DNA of 64,000 nucleotides from positions 1 to 64,000 of the forward strand of contig JBOEGT010000057.1 of the NCBI GenBank assembly GCA_050633585.1, given 5' to 3'. A program made the translations under genes and the position numbers. Every line of letters begins with the position of its first letter. Position 1 is the stretch's first letter. Source of the DNA: CALKZN01 sp050633585. GTDB taxonomy: Bacteria; Pseudomonadota; Gammaproteobacteria; Arenicellales; Arenicellaceae. The notes under the pieces were generated by a model. That model was not told the DNA's origin. It did no database searches and saw only the letters and a list, made by a program, of their open reading frames with translations. Shown here piece by piece: positions 1 to 8,187 of the stretch.

Positions 1-22
1 ATTCCAGGCAAGGAATCTGCGA
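1..22 (-). pseudogene. 3' part of interrupted comEA-like gene (continues left of window)
   Basis: Read on the minus strand, the bases outside the left att core encode VADSLPGI, the start of a helix-hairpin-helix motif. Joined to the signal-peptide fragment at 25298-25435 it gives VNVNKAEASLI followed by ADSLPGI, the usual spacing in ComEA-type proteins. An ATG inside the att arm (minus strand, position 26) is in frame with this remainder, so a signal-less stub could in principle be started here. Only the first codons are visible. Confidence 0.7.
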
Positions 23-1482
23 CCATTTGTGACGCTTTTTGACTGATCTTCAAAGGGCAGAGAATATAGAGAAATATTGACTTCATCTTTTGCAACAGTA
101 ATGCTTTCAGTTACTGATTCAACAATCTTTCTTTTAGTTTGAGTATCGTAATTTTCCCATCCAGTAGATATGTTTCTTGATGATTCTATGATGTCTGACT
201 GACCCATATTTAAGATTCTCAAATAGTCTATTTCTCCCATCAAAAGACCTTCAGTTTTTTCAAGCTCTCCAATTTGATTTTCCAACGGTATAGATTTATC
301 ACCAAAAGTATTTTTAGTTAGCTTTCCATCTTGGTAGAGGTCAATTAAAACATCTAGTTTTTTTGAAAGTTTTGATTGTTCCTTTTTACAAACTTCAAGC
401 TCTTGTTGCTTTGCTTTTATCTGTGATGAGATACCACCAAGGTATTCTTCAATTTTTTCATCATCAAAAACAAAATCGGACACTTCACCTAAAAATATTT
501 TTTCTAAAACATCTTTGTGGATTTTGGTGAAGCAACCTTTTTTAGTGCAGGTGTAGTTTTTATTCTTCTCAACATACATTTTTGATCCACAAATACATGT
601 TGTCATTCCAGAGAATAAATGAGTGGTGTGTTTGACCATATTAGACTGTTTACTAAACTTATCTAATATATCGTTACACTTCTGCCAAAGCTGTTCTGAG
701 ACTATGGCATCAACTTCTACTTCAACCCATTCACTCTTGTCTTTTGCATTTCCTTGAGAGTCAATTGTGTTTCCAACTCTTTGACCTTTAGCAATTGAGT
801 CACGAATCATTCGTTTAATGGTTTCTGCTTTAAACTCTGCGCCTTTACGCGTGCGATAGCCTTTCTCATTCATTATCTTTGCAGTTGTTCCAAGCTTTTG
901 AACTTCTGCAAAGGTTTCATATATTAGTTTTCGTATAGGTGCTTCTTCAGGATTTATAACAAGCTTTTTTTCCTCATTATGCATATACCCAAAAACAGGA
1001 GGACCGCCTACAGCCTTACCCATCCTTATTCTGTTAGGTACAGAAGCCTTAATTCTTGATGAAATTTCTTCTCGTTCCCATTGAGCCATTGCACCAAGTA
1101 AAGTGAAAAAGAATCTTCCTGATGGGGTAGATGTATCAATTGACTCTTCAAGTGATATTAACCCTGCATCGTACTCTTGAAAGACTTCTGATATTTCTAA
1201 AAGCTGTTTTGTGTTTCGTGCAAAGCGAGCAAGCTTAGAAAATATGAGCCCTATGATTCTTCCAGACTTAATATCTGAAAGCATTCGTTTAGCTTCTTTG
1301 CTTTCTAATGAAATTTTTCCAGATACCCCAGAAAGGTCATAAACGGTAACCACATTCCATCCTTTAGCTTTAGCATAGGCTTCGGCTCTCATTTGGTGGT
1401 TTTTTGGTGAATCACCTTTAGCTTGGTCATCTGTTGAGACTCTTATCCATATTCCAACATTTTTAACTTCCTGTTTAACCAT
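1..1482 (-). CDS. Large serine recombinase, likely integrase of the island (runs off left edge)
   Basis: A 494-codon open frame starts with ATG at 1482, three bases after the upstream XRE gene, and is still open at position 1. The N-terminal resolvase domain has the catalytic pattern IRVSTDDQ with Ser16. A Recombinase domain follows, then a cysteine-rich zinc ribbon (CICG...CTKKGC, about residues 310-340) and a coiled-coil stretch. These are the parts of large serine recombinases that integrate and excise DNA at att sites. The frame crosses attL with no stop, so the last visible residues (GRRFLAWN) are encoded partly by host DNA. In an excised circle the frame would continue into the protein at 24777-25301. 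The upstream XRE protein is probably its regulator. Confidence 0.88.
   Translation of the reverse strand, partial: MVKQEVKNVGIWIRVSTDDQAKGDSPKNHQMRAEAYAKAKGWNVVTVYDLSGVSGKISLESKEAKRMLSDIKSGRIIGLIFSKLARFARNTKQLLEISEVFQEYDAGLISLEESIDTSTPSGRFFFTLLGAMAQWEREEISSRIKASVPNRIRMGKAVGGPPVFGYMHNEEKKLVINPEEAPIRKLIYETFAEVQKLGTTAKIMNEKGYRTRKGAEFKAETIKRMIRDSIAKGQRVGNTIDSQGNAKDKSEWVEVEVDAIVSEQLWQKCNDILDKFSKQSNMVKHTTHLFSGMTTCICGSKMYVEKNKNYTCTKKGCFTKIHKDVLEKIFLGEVSDFVFDDEKIEEYLGGISSQIKAKQQELEVCKKEQSKLSKKLDVLIDLYQDGKLTKNTFGDKSIPLENQIGELEKTEGLLMGEIDYLRILNMGQSDIIESSRNISTGWENYDTQTKRKIVESVTESITVAKDEVNISLYSLPFEDQSKSVTNGRRFLAWN
20..41. other. attL of the island
   Basis: Core CGA at 20-22, then two bases, then the arm CATTTGTGACGCTTT at 24-38 and a further match through TG at 41. 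Its mirror copy is at the other end of the island. Joining the two ends puts the arms in an almost perfect palindrome around the core, as expected for an attP of a large serine recombinase; the host side (comEA) lacks the arms, as expected for attB. Confidence 0.75.
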
Positions 1483-1485
1483 AAG

Positions 1486-1854
1486 CTACTTTTCTTCTTT
1501 CTTTAATATCCTTGCTTTAATTGCATTTGGATTAGTTTCTCCTTTGCCATTTAAGAAACCACTGGCATATCCTATTAGAAATGATTCATCTTCATAGATA
1601 TTTTCAGGGAGTTTTTCTCCAGTCAAAGTTTTAATCAATCCATGAATATTTACATCTAATGCCTTGCAATAGTCTATTAGTTCGATAAAAGATAAGTTTC
1701 TTTCACCTATTTCAGTTTTAGAAATATAAACGCGATTTACACCTAATTTTTCAGCAAGTTCATCTTGAGTCCAGCCATGGTCAAGACGGTACTTTTTTAA
1801 AACATCAATTACTGTCATGTGCCTTGGGTCGTGAATAGTGCTATTTGTTTTCAT
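1486..1854 (-). CDS. XRE-family helix-turn-helix regulator, cotranscribed with the recombinase
   Basis: The 122-residue protein has a clear Cro/CI-type helix-turn-helix at about residues 15-70 (GWTQDELAEKLGVNRVYISK). The C-terminal 50 residues have no recognised fold. Its stop lies three bases before the recombinase ATG, so the two form one operon read from the 1855-2057 intergenic region. Such regulators usually bind their own promoter, so control of the recombinase is a reasonable inference. The first ATG (1854) is used; Met13 is an alternative start. Confidence 0.85.
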   Translation of the reverse strand: MKTNSTIHDPRHMTVIDVLKKYRLDHGWTQDELAEKLGVNRVYISKTEIGERNLSFIELIDYCKALDVNIHGLIKTLTGEKLPENIYEDESFLIGYASGFLNGKGETNPNAIKARILKKEEK

Positions 1855-2057
1855 TAATCTCGTTTACTTCATAAATGTACTAAAACAGAACAAATTCTAT
1901 TTCATATTCTTTTTTAACTCTAATTTGATCGTTTAAGAACTAATTAGATATTTATATCAATAAACGAGCGATTGATATTGAATAAAAATATACATAATGT
2001 TCTAATATATTTCAATTATTATTAATTGTTCTCAAAATTATCCAATTGGGAGTTGGT

Positions 2058-2426
2058 ATGAAAATGAAGTTTATGTTGCTGTCGTTGTTTCTATTAATTA
2101 CTGCTTGTGGAGGTGGTGGATCCTCATCAGATGATTCTTCACAGGGTGGTAACTCCGATAAATTTGCTACTGAATGCGTGAACCTTCAAATCACTGGTAC
2201 TGTTGCGGGTTTTTCTAATACCTGTTTGGATAAAACCATCAATGTTGTTGTCTTTGAGGGAGATTATGCTGGGAGTACATCTTTTACTTTAAGACCTTTT
2301 GCAACCTCTAGAGATTTAGTTACTGGTAGAACAAACCAAAGGAGCACAATTCGTTTTGGTGCATGTGTAGTTCCATCTAAACCTCTAGATTTTAACAGTT
2401 CATCAAAAACCTTTAATTGTTCTTAG
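2058..2426 (+). CDS. Small secreted lipoprotein, function unknown
   Basis: Starting at ATG 2058 (GGAG at 2048-2051), the protein has a lipoprotein signal with lipobox LITAC followed by GGGGSSS and a roughly 95-residue mature part with three further cysteines. An in-frame TTG at 2046 lies before the ribosome site and is rejected as the start. The mature part contains VNLQITGTVAGFSNTC, possibly a small beta domain, but I do not recognise the family. It is divergent from the XRE-recombinase operon and followed after 9 bases by a small membrane protein gene. Confidence 0.75.
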   Translation: MKMKFMLLSLFLLITACGGGGSSSDDSSQGGNSDKFATECVNLQITGTVAGFSNTCLDKTINVVVFEGDYAGSTSFTLRPFATSRDLVTGRTNQRSTIRFGACVVPSKPLDFNSSSKTFNCS

Positions 2427-2435
2427 GGATAAGCA

Positions 2436-2720
2436 ATGAATAAATATTTAATAATTCTAGCTTGTGCTATTGCAGGTGTATTTATTGCTAGGTACTTTAT
2501 CTTTAACTATTCAGACATAAAAGGTTGGGAACTATTCTGGCACTTCGTTCTCAATATTTTTGAAGGTGGTGTTTTTAGGGCGGTATTTGGCGAGAAGGAT
2601 TTGGTTATAACAATTATAAAGTCTGGTGCATTTCTAAAAAGTCTAGCTGGTTTTTTAATAGGTGGCGCTTGTGCTTGGTGTGTTTTAATGGATGTTAAAA
2701 CAGAAGAAAACACTAAGTAA
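2436..2720 (+). CDS. Small membrane protein, unknown
   Basis: This 94-residue protein has a hydrophobic N-terminal segment (about residues 3-24, LIILACAIAGVFIARYF) and a second near the C terminus (about 65-88), with a polar loop between. It begins 9 bases after the lipoprotein gene with AGGGA upstream, so the two are probably translated from one transcript. No family was recognised; an accessory envelope pair with the lipoprotein is the simplest reading. Confidence 0.65.
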   Translation: MNKYLIILACAIAGVFIARYFIFNYSDIKGWELFWHFVLNIFEGGVFRAVFGEKDLVITIIKSGAFLKSLAGFLIGGACAWCVLMDVKTEENTK

Positions 2721-2826
2721 CTTTGGAAAGACTTCAGAATGACATTGCTACTCTAAAGTCACTTTCTGAAAGTATTACTGGGTCAGGTTTTTAGATTGTT
2801 AGTAGATGTTATGACATTGAGATAAG

Positions 2827-2874
2827 AGTAAAAGCCACTATTAGAATACTCGCTTTTACTTTTCGACAGAGGCA
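2827..2874. repeat. Copy 2 of a hairpin plus GAGGC repeat
   Basis: AGTAAAAGC (2827-2835) pairs with GCTTTTACT (2852-2860) and is followed by CAGAGGCA (2867-2874). The same layout, a TTTTACT-ended hairpin followed by TAGAGGCT, recurs at 3644-3681 and 6204-6250. Here and at 6204 it sits just after the end of a serine recombinase coding end. Confidence 0.55.
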
Positions 2875-2883
2875 ATAAAATTT

Positions 2884-2913
2884 TTACTGCTTAGTGCGAT
2901 GATTAATAATTTT
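2884..2913 (-). pseudogene. Remnant of a serine recombinase C terminus
   Basis: On the minus strand this stretch encodes KIINHRTKQ followed by a stop. The intact recombinase at 6259-7851 ends IVNHCIEQ and stop, and the DNA after both stops is also similar (through GAGGC and the hairpin). The likeness covers too little for certainty, but it extends through coding and non-coding bases together, which suggests a decayed duplicate rather than chance. The rest of that copy is absent. Confidence 0.45.
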
Positions 2914-2969
2914 TATAAATAAAAACACTTTGAACTTTTAATGTGGATATGAAATATTAGCTTCGTTAA

Positions 2970-3485
2970 GTGGTTGAAATTAATGAAGTTGACTTCATAT
3001 ATAGTATTTTGGACATATTGGAACTTATTATGGAATATAAAACGATAATGCGAGCTCTTTTTGCTCAACAACGAGCTCAAATAATTGAAATGAAAGCTTC
3101 TGGGAATGGAGTAATTGATGATGCTTATGCATTGGCTTGGATAGATGGCATGTATCCTTACTATCATGATGAAGATTCAAGTGTGCCGCAGAAACCTCAC
3201 GAAAATTTCAAAGAATTTTTTATTATTTCGGGTGATTTTGTTAAACAAGTAGTAGAGTTTTTAGATGAAAAATGGCTTAAAAATAATTCACCAACTTTTT
3301 ATGAATTAGAAGATAAGTTTGGCGGGAAAAATAATCGATCAAAGCTTATTACAATTTGTCGCTATTGTTACATGAAAAGGATGTTTGATGACAAGTTATG
3401 GAAAGCATTAATTACACCAATGAAATTCCCATCTGAAGCAGGAAATTTAACATCTTCTCTGGATGAAAATGAGCTTTGGTTATAA
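2970..3485 (+). CDS. Hypothetical protein
   Basis: The open frame encodes up to 171 residues from a GTG at 2970; an ATG at 3030 (MEYKTIMRAL) would give about 151. The sequence is mostly helical and acidic-basic mixed, with no signal peptide or membrane segment and no motif I recognise. It is followed by a strong terminator at 3551-3581. It lies on the opposite strand to the surrounding repeat-bearing module, where a second recombinase copy may once have been. Confidence 0.55.
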   Translation: MVEINEVDFIYSILDILELIMEYKTIMRALFAQQRAQIIEMKASGNGVIDDAYALAWIDGMYPYYHDEDSSVPQKPHENFKEFFIISGDFVKQVVEFLDEKWLKNNSPTFYELEDKFGGKNNRSKLITICRYCYMKRMFDDKLWKALITPMKFPSEAGNLTSSLDENELWL

Positions 3486-3550
3486 ATTCATTTTATTAGA
3501 TGGTTAAATGTGGCATTTTTGATAATTTTTCATACCTAGGCACAAAAGTA

Positions 3551-3581
3551 TTGAAAAACCACGCTATGCGTGGTTTTTCAA
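3551..3581. terminator. Strong hairpin terminator
   Basis: TTGAAAAACCACGC and its exact complement are separated by TAT: a 14-bp stem with a 3-base loop. A- and T-rich flanks allow it to work in both directions. It ends the 2970-3485 gene. Confidence 0.8.
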
Positions 3582-3643
3582 TTTAATAAGTAGTTGTTTT
3601 CCACAGACCGTATCATTAATACCTCGGACTTTATAGGAAGCAT

Positions 3644-3681
3644 AAAAGCCAGAGTATTCTGGCTTTTACTAGATAGAGGCT
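3644..3681. repeat. Copy 3 of the hairpin plus TAGAGGCT repeat
   Basis: AAAAGCCAGA (3644-3653) pairs with TCTGGCTTTT (3658-3667) around a 4-base loop; TAGAGGCT follows at 3674-3681, close to the end of the small acidic gene. It may act as the minus-strand terminator of the ATPase and small-protein pair. Confidence 0.65.
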
Positions 3682-3691
3682 CCCCTGAAGG

Positions 3692-3895
3692 CTAATCTGA
3701 ATCTTCAGGGGAATTTAATTTTTCTATTTTTTCTCGTTCTTTTTCTTCGTTATGTATTTCTTGGAGGGTGTTCAAAAACAAAGCATACTGTTCTTGAGCT
3801 TCTTGGATTTCTTCTTCTGAGTATCCTTTCATTGCTTCGCGAATAAAAGGCAATACTTCTTTAGATTTTGTAAAATCAATAAACACTATATTCAC
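3692..3895 (-). CDS. Small acidic protein, paralogue of the 7890-8075 product
   Basis: The 67-residue product shares most of its first 48 residues with the 7890-8075 protein: FIDFTK..EV.PFIREAM.GYSEEE then ALFLNTLQEIHNE. The C terminus is charged and differs. It contains no membrane segment and is probably helical. It lies 65 bases downstream of the large ATPase gene on the same strand, while its paralogue lies just upstream of the second recombinase. No function is known to me; one copy per module suggests a partner or regulator. Confidence 0.7.
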   Translation of the reverse strand: MNIVFIDFTKSKEVLPFIREAMKGYSEEEIQEAQEQYALFLNTLQEIHNEEKEREKIEKLNSPEDSD

Positions 3896-3960
3896 ACTAA
3901 CATCTGTTTATTGGTTTGGGTATGTGGATAAAATTCTATTGGTAGTAAAAAATTGTTTTT

Positions 3961-6126
3961 TTACTCGCTTAAACTTTCAACCTCTCGGTATAAGCCAATA
4001 AGATGATTTACTGACATGTCTATTAAAGGTTCATACATGAAAGCATTCAAGTGAATATGTTCTGGTGTCATAAGATTTACCTTATCTAACACCTCCTTAT
4101 TGTCATTTTGCGGATACTCATCTAATAATTCGCGTGTTTGGTTTGCTTCTATTTGACTCAGGTCAAGCTCAGGGAGAGACGCGATCATGAATTCTTCGGC
4201 TTTTAATCTTATGGCTATTGATAATACTATTTTATTTTCAAGCTTCATTTCATTAACTCTTGGATCAGAAGCAATTTCATCAGCAATTTTATATATATAC
4301 GGAATTATTTTTTCACCCTCAAAAGAAATTTCTATTTGATTGAATTTATTAGGCAGCTTTGTTTTGTAGGCATCAAAAACATCTTTAACGATAATGTCCT
4401 GTGTGCCATCTTTTATATGGAGGCAGCTTGTCAGCAACATGTAATCTGCTGATGCTTTATCTCCTGAGTATTCAATTAGATTCCTTACAAAAGTTATTAA
4501 ACTTATAAATATTGCGGGCTGTTCTACTGCACTTAAAAAATCAGAAAAAACATCTTTTTTATATTTTCCTTTTTCAAGAGTTACAGTACGATATTCATTT
4601 TTAGTAGACATTAGAACAGACATTTTAGGTAAATTTAACCTTGAGGCTACCGTTCTATAAAAATCAAAATTATGAGTCAATATAATCATATTGAACTTAT
4701 CTGAAATATTTATCTCTCTAATATATTCAATCACAGCGTATTTATTTTTATAGTCAAACGAGTCTGCAATATCATCAAAAATAATTAAATTTTTATAGAT
4801 GTTTGATTTTCTCGCTTCTATGTCAAATAGTAGCTGTAATATGTAATACGCTCTTTGCTCACCTTTACTTAATATATCTAACAAACTATCTCGATCTTTC
4901 TCAACACCTGCACCACTGTCATCATCATATAAAAAATCTAATTTAGCTGTTTCTTCCTTTAGAATAATATCTTCTTGATTACTTAATATGACTTTAAAAG
5001 GTACATAAAATCTTGTATTGAATTTAATAATTATCTCTTTCCAGACATCAAATTCTTTCTTAGATTCCTTTATTATTGACTTTAGGTCTTTCTCTTGCAG
5101 TTTATAAAAGTCACAAAGTTCGACAACTTCCTTTTTTAGCTCTGAAAAGTAAGAAATCCATACTTTTTCCTTAAATTTCTCATAATGTTTTAGCTCTATA
5201 AGTAGAGATTCGTTTGATCCAATTGCTTCCTTAAAAGATCTTAATTCAGCATTGGATCCGATTGCTTTATCAAATTTATCAAATGCTTTTTTTAAATCTT
5301 CATCATCAAGCACCTTCTCTATTTCAGTGGTAATTATTTCCTTAAAACCTTTAGATGATGTGATACTAAAACCATCACCTAAAACGAACCTATGTCCTGC
5401 TTCAAAAAAAGAATTGTCTCCGGTAGATTTATCAATCTGACCAGCCTCATAGGTTCCAAAAGAATTATCTGAACCTTTAAAAAAACTTGATTCTGATAAC
5501 AATACTTTGTATTGCTCAATATAATCATCAAGAAAAGCTTCATTTTTATCTAAGAACTTTTTTACATTACCCTTTTTATCGAAAACATCGTTATATCTAA
5601 AATCACATTTTTTAGGATCATCCACCAAGTCATTTTTTATTGAGTATAAAATTTCAAAGAAGTTGTCTTTCTCTTCTTTTTTAAATGTATTTATAAATTC
5701 AACTTCGCAATCATTGCTTCTACTAATTTTTTTTAATTGCCTGATAAAGAGAGACTTTTTTTCATTAAGTTCTTTATAGATTGTGTCGTATCGTTTCTTT
5801 AAATCTCTGCTGGCGATAAATTTACTTATCTTGTCTGATGTATCTAAGCCTTGATCCTCAAGATTCACTACAAGAATAGACTCTCTTGAAATTTCATTAC
5901 CAGCCTCATCGCTAATCTCACAGACTGTCGCACACTCATGAACTTTATCTCTAGGTTGATCTTTAGGGTCATTTTTACCAAATAATTGAAATGTTTTTGC
6001 AAATGAAGTTTTCATCATTCCATTTGGTGCATAAATCAAAAATGAATTTGAATCAGAAAAATCAAAACTATAATTAAGCTTCCCGATACCAAAACAGTTT
6101 TCAAATTTCACTTTTATTTTTTCCAT
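3961..6126 (-). CDS. AAA_13-like ABC-type ATPase, candidate defence effector
   Basis: The 721-residue protein begins with an ABC/SMC-type nucleotide-binding half: degenerate Walker A APNGMMKTS at residues 33-41, then a long charged helical middle. An ABC signature LSKGEQRAY (about 415) and Walker B IIFDDIADSFD (about 445) complete the site. This spacing is typical of AAA_13 proteins such as the ATPase parts of the RloC and PrrC anticodon nucleases. After the ATPase, FVRNLIEYSG (about 545) and LLTSCLHIK (about 568) give an R-x3-E then H arrangement resembling, but not proving, the anticodon nuclease triad. The Walker A lysine is present although the usual GxGKS form is not. Defence by nucleic acid cleavage is inferred. 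Confidence 0.7.
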   Translation of the reverse strand: MEKIKVKFENCFGIGKLNYSFDFSDSNSFLIYAPNGMMKTSFAKTFQLFGKNDPKDQPRDKVHECATVCEISDEAGNEISRESILVVNLEDQGLDTSDKISKFIASRDLKKRYDTIYKELNEKKSLFIRQLKKISRSNDCEVEFINTFKKEEKDNFFEILYSIKNDLVDDPKKCDFRYNDVFDKKGNVKKFLDKNEAFLDDYIEQYKVLLSESSFFKGSDNSFGTYEAGQIDKSTGDNSFFEAGHRFVLGDGFSITSSKGFKEIITTEIEKVLDDEDLKKAFDKFDKAIGSNAELRSFKEAIGSNESLLIELKHYEKFKEKVWISYFSELKKEVVELCDFYKLQEKDLKSIIKESKKEFDVWKEIIIKFNTRFYVPFKVILSNQEDIILKEETAKLDFLYDDDSGAGVEKDRDSLLDILSKGEQRAYYILQLLFDIEARKSNIYKNLIIFDDIADSFDYKNKYAVIEYIREINISDKFNMIILTHNFDFYRTVASRLNLPKMSVLMSTKNEYRTVTLEKGKYKKDVFSDFLSAVEQPAIFISLITFVRNLIEYSGDKASADYMLLTSCLHIKDGTQDIIVKDVFDAYKTKLPNKFNQIEISFEGEKIIPYIYKIADEIASDPRVNEMKLENKIVLSIAIRLKAEEFMIASLPELDLSQIEANQTRELLDEYPQNDNKEVLDKVNLMTPEHIHLNAFMYEPLIDMSVNHLIGLYREVESLSE

Positions 6127-6203
6127 ATCCCTACTCCTAAATTTATCTTATCAAAATGGTCCCTAAAGACAACGCATTAACATTCTAATTCAATAGAATA
6201 ACC

Positions 6204-6250
6204 AAGTAAAAATCAGCATTTTAAGTGCTGATTTTTACTTAGTAGAGGCT
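6204..6250. repeat. Copy 1 of the hairpin plus TAGAGGCT repeat, likely terminator
   Basis: AAGTAAAAATCAGCA (6204-6218) pairs perfectly over 15 bp with 6226-6240 around a 7-base loop, then TAGAGGCT at 6243-6250. It lies between the start of the ATPase gene and the end of the second recombinase gene, and probably terminates the latter. Confidence 0.75.
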
Positions 6251-6258
6251 ATGAATTT

Positions 6259-7851
6259 TTACTGCTCAATGCAGTGGTTAACAATTGCTTGCGCAAATGC
6301 TGTTTGCTGTTTTTTAGTTAAGGGTTTTACCTTAACTCCTTCTAAATCTTTTAGATAAATCAAATCACCCCCTTTAGGGCAATTTTTCATTCCACTTTCG
6401 CGAGCTTCACGCTGCAACGGTGGACTAAGATTAAGTTTTCGGACTTTTAGCAATTCACGAAACGCCAAAAAAGGTTGTACAGCAACACTTTTGTCGTTTA
6501 AAAACAAGTCCGAGGTAGCACAAAAGACCAATCTTCTCAAAATATGACCAGAAGGTGGTTTTTTGTTTATACAAAGGCTTTTCAGCCGTCCGAGGAAATC
6601 TTCAACATAGTTTGAAGTCTCTATGTTTTCATTCTCTAAAGCACGAAGTTGAGACTCTTTCTCAAGCAGTTTTAGGTTCAATTCTTCCTTTTTTCTTTTG
6701 TATGTTTCTTCATCTACAACACCAGAAATTAAGTTGTCCGTAAGACAATCAAGCTTAGATTTTGTATCCCCAATATTCAGGCGGATATTCTGCTTTAACT
6801 GGTTTGATTCATGAGAAGAGTTTTTAATAATTAGCTTTGCTGTTTCTTGCGTTTGCTCAAGCTCTAATTTAGTTAAAGAAAGATACTTCAAAAAACTTAC
6901 CAATTGCCTTGATAACCTATCTTCCCTGATTGATTTAGTTGGGCAGTTTTTAGTATGACAACGGTAATAAGTTTTCCCTTTTTTTATCTCACCAATAATA
7001 CTGTAATTGCATTGTGAACATTTTACAAAGCGCCGAAAAGCAAAGTCATGAACAATGACTCTTCTGGGAGTTTTTCCTTCAAGAACTAATTTAACTCTAT
7101 TGAATAGAGCACTTGAAATAATCGGTTGATGAATTCCCTTAAATGTTTCATTAGTTTTATTAACCCGAATCATTCCAAAGTAAAACGGATTGTTGAGAAT
7201 TTTTGACCAATTCTGAAAAGAAATCCTTTTACCAACCTTGCTTGTCATTCCGCGCTTATACATCTCCTTGGAAAGTTCTTTAAGTCCATAATCACCAGTT
7301 GAATACAACTCAAAAGCTTTTTTAATTAATGGTGCTTTTTCGGGGTCAATAGCTTTAGCATTACCAGCTCCTGTATCTAAATAACCTACTGGTGCGGGTA
7401 ATGGTAGTAGCCCTTGTTTTAATCTTCCATAGAAACCTTTTTTAACCTCACTGCGTAGATTTCTAATGTAGTCTGCTGCCATAACAAGCTCAATGTCTGC
7501 TGTAAGCCTGTCACCCCGTTTAGATAAGTCGGTATTACTGTGCGCATAAAATACATTAATACCGCTATCTACCAATTTTCCAATTTTGTGCCAGTCGCCA
7601 AAGTTTCTAGATGACCTATCAACTTTGTGCATGACAACACCATCAGCTTTTTTCTTGTATAGCTGTTTTACCATCTCATTAAACTCTGCTCGTCCTTCCT
7701 TGGCTGCCGTTACTTTCTCCTCAAAGAATTTAATAATCGTATAGCCTTCTTTTTTGGCAAATTCTTGAATTGCTCTTTTTTGTTCAATTAAAGAAACGCC
7801 GTCCCCCTGCTTGGTGGTAGAGACACGGACATATCCATATAGTTTTTTCAT
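6259..7851 (-). CDS. Second large serine recombinase
   Basis: The 530-residue protein has an N-terminal resolvase domain (GYVRVSTTKQG, catalytic Ser11), a Recombinase domain about residues 160-260, a zinc ribbon with C-x2-C and a second cysteine pair (CSQC...YRCHTKNC, about 275-300) and a coiled coil (about 330-420). The C-terminal tail is basic. Length and domains fit a complete large serine recombinase. It is not placed at an island end, and its C-terminal codons and trailing hairpin resemble those at 2827-2913, so it may belong to an internal module or a nested element. The gene for a small acidic protein lies 38 bases upstream. Confidence 0.9.
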   Translation of the reverse strand: MKKLYGYVRVSTTKQGDGVSLIEQKRAIQEFAKKEGYTIIKFFEEKVTAAKEGRAEFNEMVKQLYKKKADGVVMHKVDRSSRNFGDWHKIGKLVDSGINVFYAHSNTDLSKRGDRLTADIELVMAADYIRNLRSEVKKGFYGRLKQGLLPLPAPVGYLDTGAGNAKAIDPEKAPLIKKAFELYSTGDYGLKELSKEMYKRGMTSKVGKRISFQNWSKILNNPFYFGMIRVNKTNETFKGIHQPIISSALFNRVKLVLEGKTPRRVIVHDFAFRRFVKCSQCNYSIIGEIKKGKTYYRCHTKNCPTKSIREDRLSRQLVSFLKYLSLTKLELEQTQETAKLIIKNSSHESNQLKQNIRLNIGDTKSKLDCLTDNLISGVVDEETYKRKKEELNLKLLEKESQLRALENENIETSNYVEDFLGRLKSLCINKKPPSGHILRRLVFCATSDLFLNDKSVAVQPFLAFRELLKVRKLNLSPPLQREARESGMKNCPKGGDLIYLKDLEGVKVKPLTKKQQTAFAQAIVNHCIEQ

Positions 7852-7889
7852 ATCCTTATTTAATTATCAATTGACTAATAATGTAGCCT

Positions 7890-8075
7890 CTACCTGTCTT
7901 CCACTTTATCGCAGTTTTGTTCTTCTGCAATAAGTTCATTGTGGATTTCTTGTAGAGTATTTAAAAACAGTGAGAACTGTTCTTGGGCTTGTAATACTTC
8001 CTCTTCGGAATAGCCATCCATCGCCTCTCTGATAAAAGGCATAACTTCTGGTGCTTTTGTAAAATCTATAAACAT
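7890..8075 (-). CDS. Small acidic protein upstream of recombinase 2
   Basis: The 61-residue product (MFIDFTKAPEVMPFIREAM...) is a clear paralogue of the 3692-3895 product. AGCCTCTA, the complement of the TAGAGGCT repeat found three times elsewhere in the module, overlaps its stop (7885-7892). It shares an operon with the recombinase (38-base gap). Function unknown. Confidence 0.7.
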   Translation of the reverse strand: MFIDFTKAPEVMPFIREAMDGYSEEEVLQAQEQFSLFLNTLQEIHNELIAEEQNCDKVEDR

Positions 8076-8112
8076 ACAAGCTAAAACTAACTATAAATTT
8101 TGGCTTATCCAC

Positions 8113-8150
8113 GGAATGAAAAATTATCTTTTAAGGGAAATTTTCATTCC
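8113..8150. promoter_or_regulatory. Inverted repeat GGAATGAAAA / TTTTCATTCC, candidate operator
   Basis: The two 10-base arms (8113-8122, 8141-8150) are exact complements 18 bases apart, 37 bases before the ATG at 8188. The right arm and the following bases (TTCAAAT) recur in single form before the gene at 12957, and the arm alone before the gene at 11445, which suggests one regulator for several island genes. Confidence 0.55.
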
Positions 8151-8187
8151 ATGTTCAAATTAGATATTCAAACTATCTTGTTTGTAT

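Noticed and set aside
2046..2057. TTG start four codons before the lipoprotein ATG
   Set aside because: The bases GGAG used as ribosome site for ATG 2058 lie within those codons, so the ATG is the start.
2827..6250. Hairpin plus TAGAGGCT repeats as integron attC sites
   Set aside because: There are no RYYYAAC or GTTRRRY boxes and no tyrosine integron integrase.
6386..6395. TTTTCATTCC inside the second recombinase gene
   Set aside because: It lies within coding sequence and is not placed before a gene, so it is not counted with the operator-like copies.
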